The notes under the pieces were generated by a model. It saw only the letters and a program-made list of their open reading frames with translations, was not told the DNA's origin and did not search any database. A DNA stretch of 6,555 bases from Thermoflexales bacterium (GTDB lineage: Bacteria > Chloroflexota > Anaerolineae > B4-G1 > SLSP01): positions 1-6,555 of the forward strand of contig WFQZ01000125.1 of assembly GCA_015486785.1 (NCBI GenBank), read 5' to 3'. Below are positions 5,493 to 6,555 of this stretch, piece after piece. The position numbers and the translations under genes are program-made. The first letter of the stretch is position 1. Every line of letters begins with the position of its first letter.

Positions 5493-6555
5493 ATGCACGT
5501 CTTGATTTTGGGGCTGGCGCGACAAGGGAAAGCACTGGCGCGGTTCTACGCCGAGCGGGGCGACTCAGTCACCGTGTCCGATAGCCGCCCGCCGGAGAAG
5601 CTGCAAGCCGCAATGGCCGAGTTGGCCGATCTGCCGATCCGCTACGCGCTGGGCGGCCATCCGCCGAGCCTGCTGGAGGATTGCGATCTGCTCGGCATCA
5701 GCGGGGGCGTGCCGTTGACTTTGCCCATCGTGCAAGCGGCAATGCGGCGCGGCATCCCGCTGACCAACGACGCCCAAGAGTTCCTGCGCCGCTGCCCCGC
5801 CCCGGTCGTGGGCATCACCGGCTCGGCGGGCAAGACCACCACCACGGCCTTGGTGGGACGTATGCTCACCGAGGCCGGATTCACCACCTGGGTGGGCGGC
5901 AATATCGGCCATCCGCTGATCAACGATCTGCCGCGCATCGCGCCCGATCATCGCGTGGTAATGGAGCTTTCGAGCTTCCAACTGGACTTGATGCGCCTCA
6001 GCCCGCCGATAGCGGGGGTGCTCAACATCACGCCCAACCACCTGGATCGCCACAAGACCATGGCCGCCTACATCGCTGCCAAGCGGCACATCGTAGCCCA
6101 TCAGCGGGCGGAGGACGTGGCCGTGCTGGGGTTTGATGAGCCAAACGCCCGCGCCTTCGCCGCCGACACAGCCGCGCGAGTGCGCTTCTTCAGCGGGCAA
6201 ACGCCGCTGGAGGAAGGCAGCTTCCTGCGCGGGGAGTCGCTGGTGCTGCGGCGGGACGGTCAAGAGACGGTCGTCTGTCGGCGGGATGACATCCGCTTGC
6301 GCGGATTCCACAATGTGCGCAATGTGCTGGCCGCCATCGCGCTGGCCGACGCCGCCGGAGCAGAGATCGCCCCGCTGCGGGACGCGATCCGCCAGTTCAC
6401 CGGCGTGGAGCACCGGCTGGAGGAAGTCCGCCGCTGGCGTGGCGCCCTGTGGATCAATGACTCTATCGCCACCGCGCCGGAGCGCGTCTTGGCCGCGCTG
6501 GCCTCCTTTGACGAGCCGCTGATCCTGCTGGCCGGCGGGCGGGACAAGGATTTGC
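5493..6555 (+). CDS. murD: UDP-N-acetylmuramoylalanine--D-glutamate ligase MurD, 3' end outside the window
   Basis: An open frame from the ATG at 5493 to the window edge gives 354 residues with no stop. MurD is usually about 440-460 residues, so roughly the last 100 are missing. It is the cytoplasmic ATP-dependent ligase that adds D-Glu to UDP-MurNAc-L-Ala. Domains seen are an N-terminal Rossmann-like UDP-binding domain beginning VLILGLARQGKALARF (3-18), a central ATPase with P-loop GITGSAGKTTTT (107-118), GGNIGHPL (135-142), MELSSFQL (157-164), NITPNHLDRH (178-187) and Lys197, the likely carbamylated lysine in AAK. GVEHRLE (304-310) leads to the C-terminal domain with NDSIATAP (322-329) and LAGGRDKD (346-353). 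ELSSFQL and GVEHRLE are typical of MurD and separate it from MurC, MurE and MurF. Two deviations are seen: Ile325 where many MurDs have Lys (NDSKAT), and SGG at 70-72 where SPG is usual. It lies 13 nt after mraY. Confidence 0.95.
   Translation, partial: MHVLILGLARQGKALARFYAERGDSVTVSDSRPPEKLQAAMAELADLPIRYALGGHPPSLLEDCDLLGISGGVPLTLPIVQAAMRRGIPLTNDAQEFLRRCPAPVVGITGSAGKTTTTALVGRMLTEAGFTTWVGGNIGHPLINDLPRIAPDHRVVMELSSFQLDLMRLSPPIAGVLNITPNHLDRHKTMAAYIAAKRHIVAHQRAEDVAVLGFDEPNARAFAADTAARVRFFSGQTPLEEGSFLRGESLVLRRDGQETVVCRRDDIRLRGFHNVRNVLAAIALADAAGAEIAPLRDAIRQFTGVEHRLEEVRRWRGALWINDSIATAPERVLAALASFDEPLILLAGGRDKDL

Noticed and set aside
1..6555. Search by eye for tRNA or rRNA genes, CRISPR repeats, insertion sequence ends, terminator hairpins with T-runs and riboswitches
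   Set aside because: The window is almost fully covered by coding sequence with gaps of at most 13 nt. No tandem or spaced repeat, inverted terminal repeat or hairpin followed by a T-run was seen.

Overview
The window is a compact, one-directional stretch of a bacterial dcw (division and cell wall) cluster. It is GC-rich with no gene-free stretch: six genes, all on the + strand, in the order rsmH (mraW) - ftsL-like - ftsI (class B PBP) - murF - mraY - murD. The last gene runs off the right edge. The gene before rsmH (mraZ in many genomes) and the genes after murD (often ftsW, murG, murC) are outside the window.

Junctions are very tight: rsmH/ftsL overlap by 4 nt (ATGA), ftsL/ftsI overlap by 11 nt, ftsI/murF are separated by 7 nt, murF/mraY overlap by 16 nt, and mraY/murD are separated by 13 nt. 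A purine-rich ribosome binding site precedes every start whose upstream sequence is visible. No terminator is seen, so this looks like one polycistronic, translationally coupled operon.

The genes work together as follows. RsmH modifies 16S rRNA. The small FtsL-like protein and the FtsI transpeptidase belong to the septal peptidoglycan synthesis machinery. MurD and MurF are cytoplasmic ligases that add D-Glu and D-Ala-D-Ala to the UDP-MurNAc peptide. MraY then moves the finished phospho-MurNAc-pentapeptide to undecaprenyl phosphate to form lipid I. The most notable structural point is that murE, usually between ftsI and murF, is absent from that place.

The host is a GC-rich bacterium that makes peptidoglycan. 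The style of the proteins (MurD N-terminus GLARQGKALARF, the MurD DSIAT variant, the RsmH Cys cluster CxCx6CxC, a PBP without PASTA domains) reminds me of Chloroflexota (Anaerolineae-like). That assignment is inference from memory, not a search result. I see no mobile element, CRISPR array, RNA gene or clear novel system; this is mainly a conserved core region with some variant residues worth checking.
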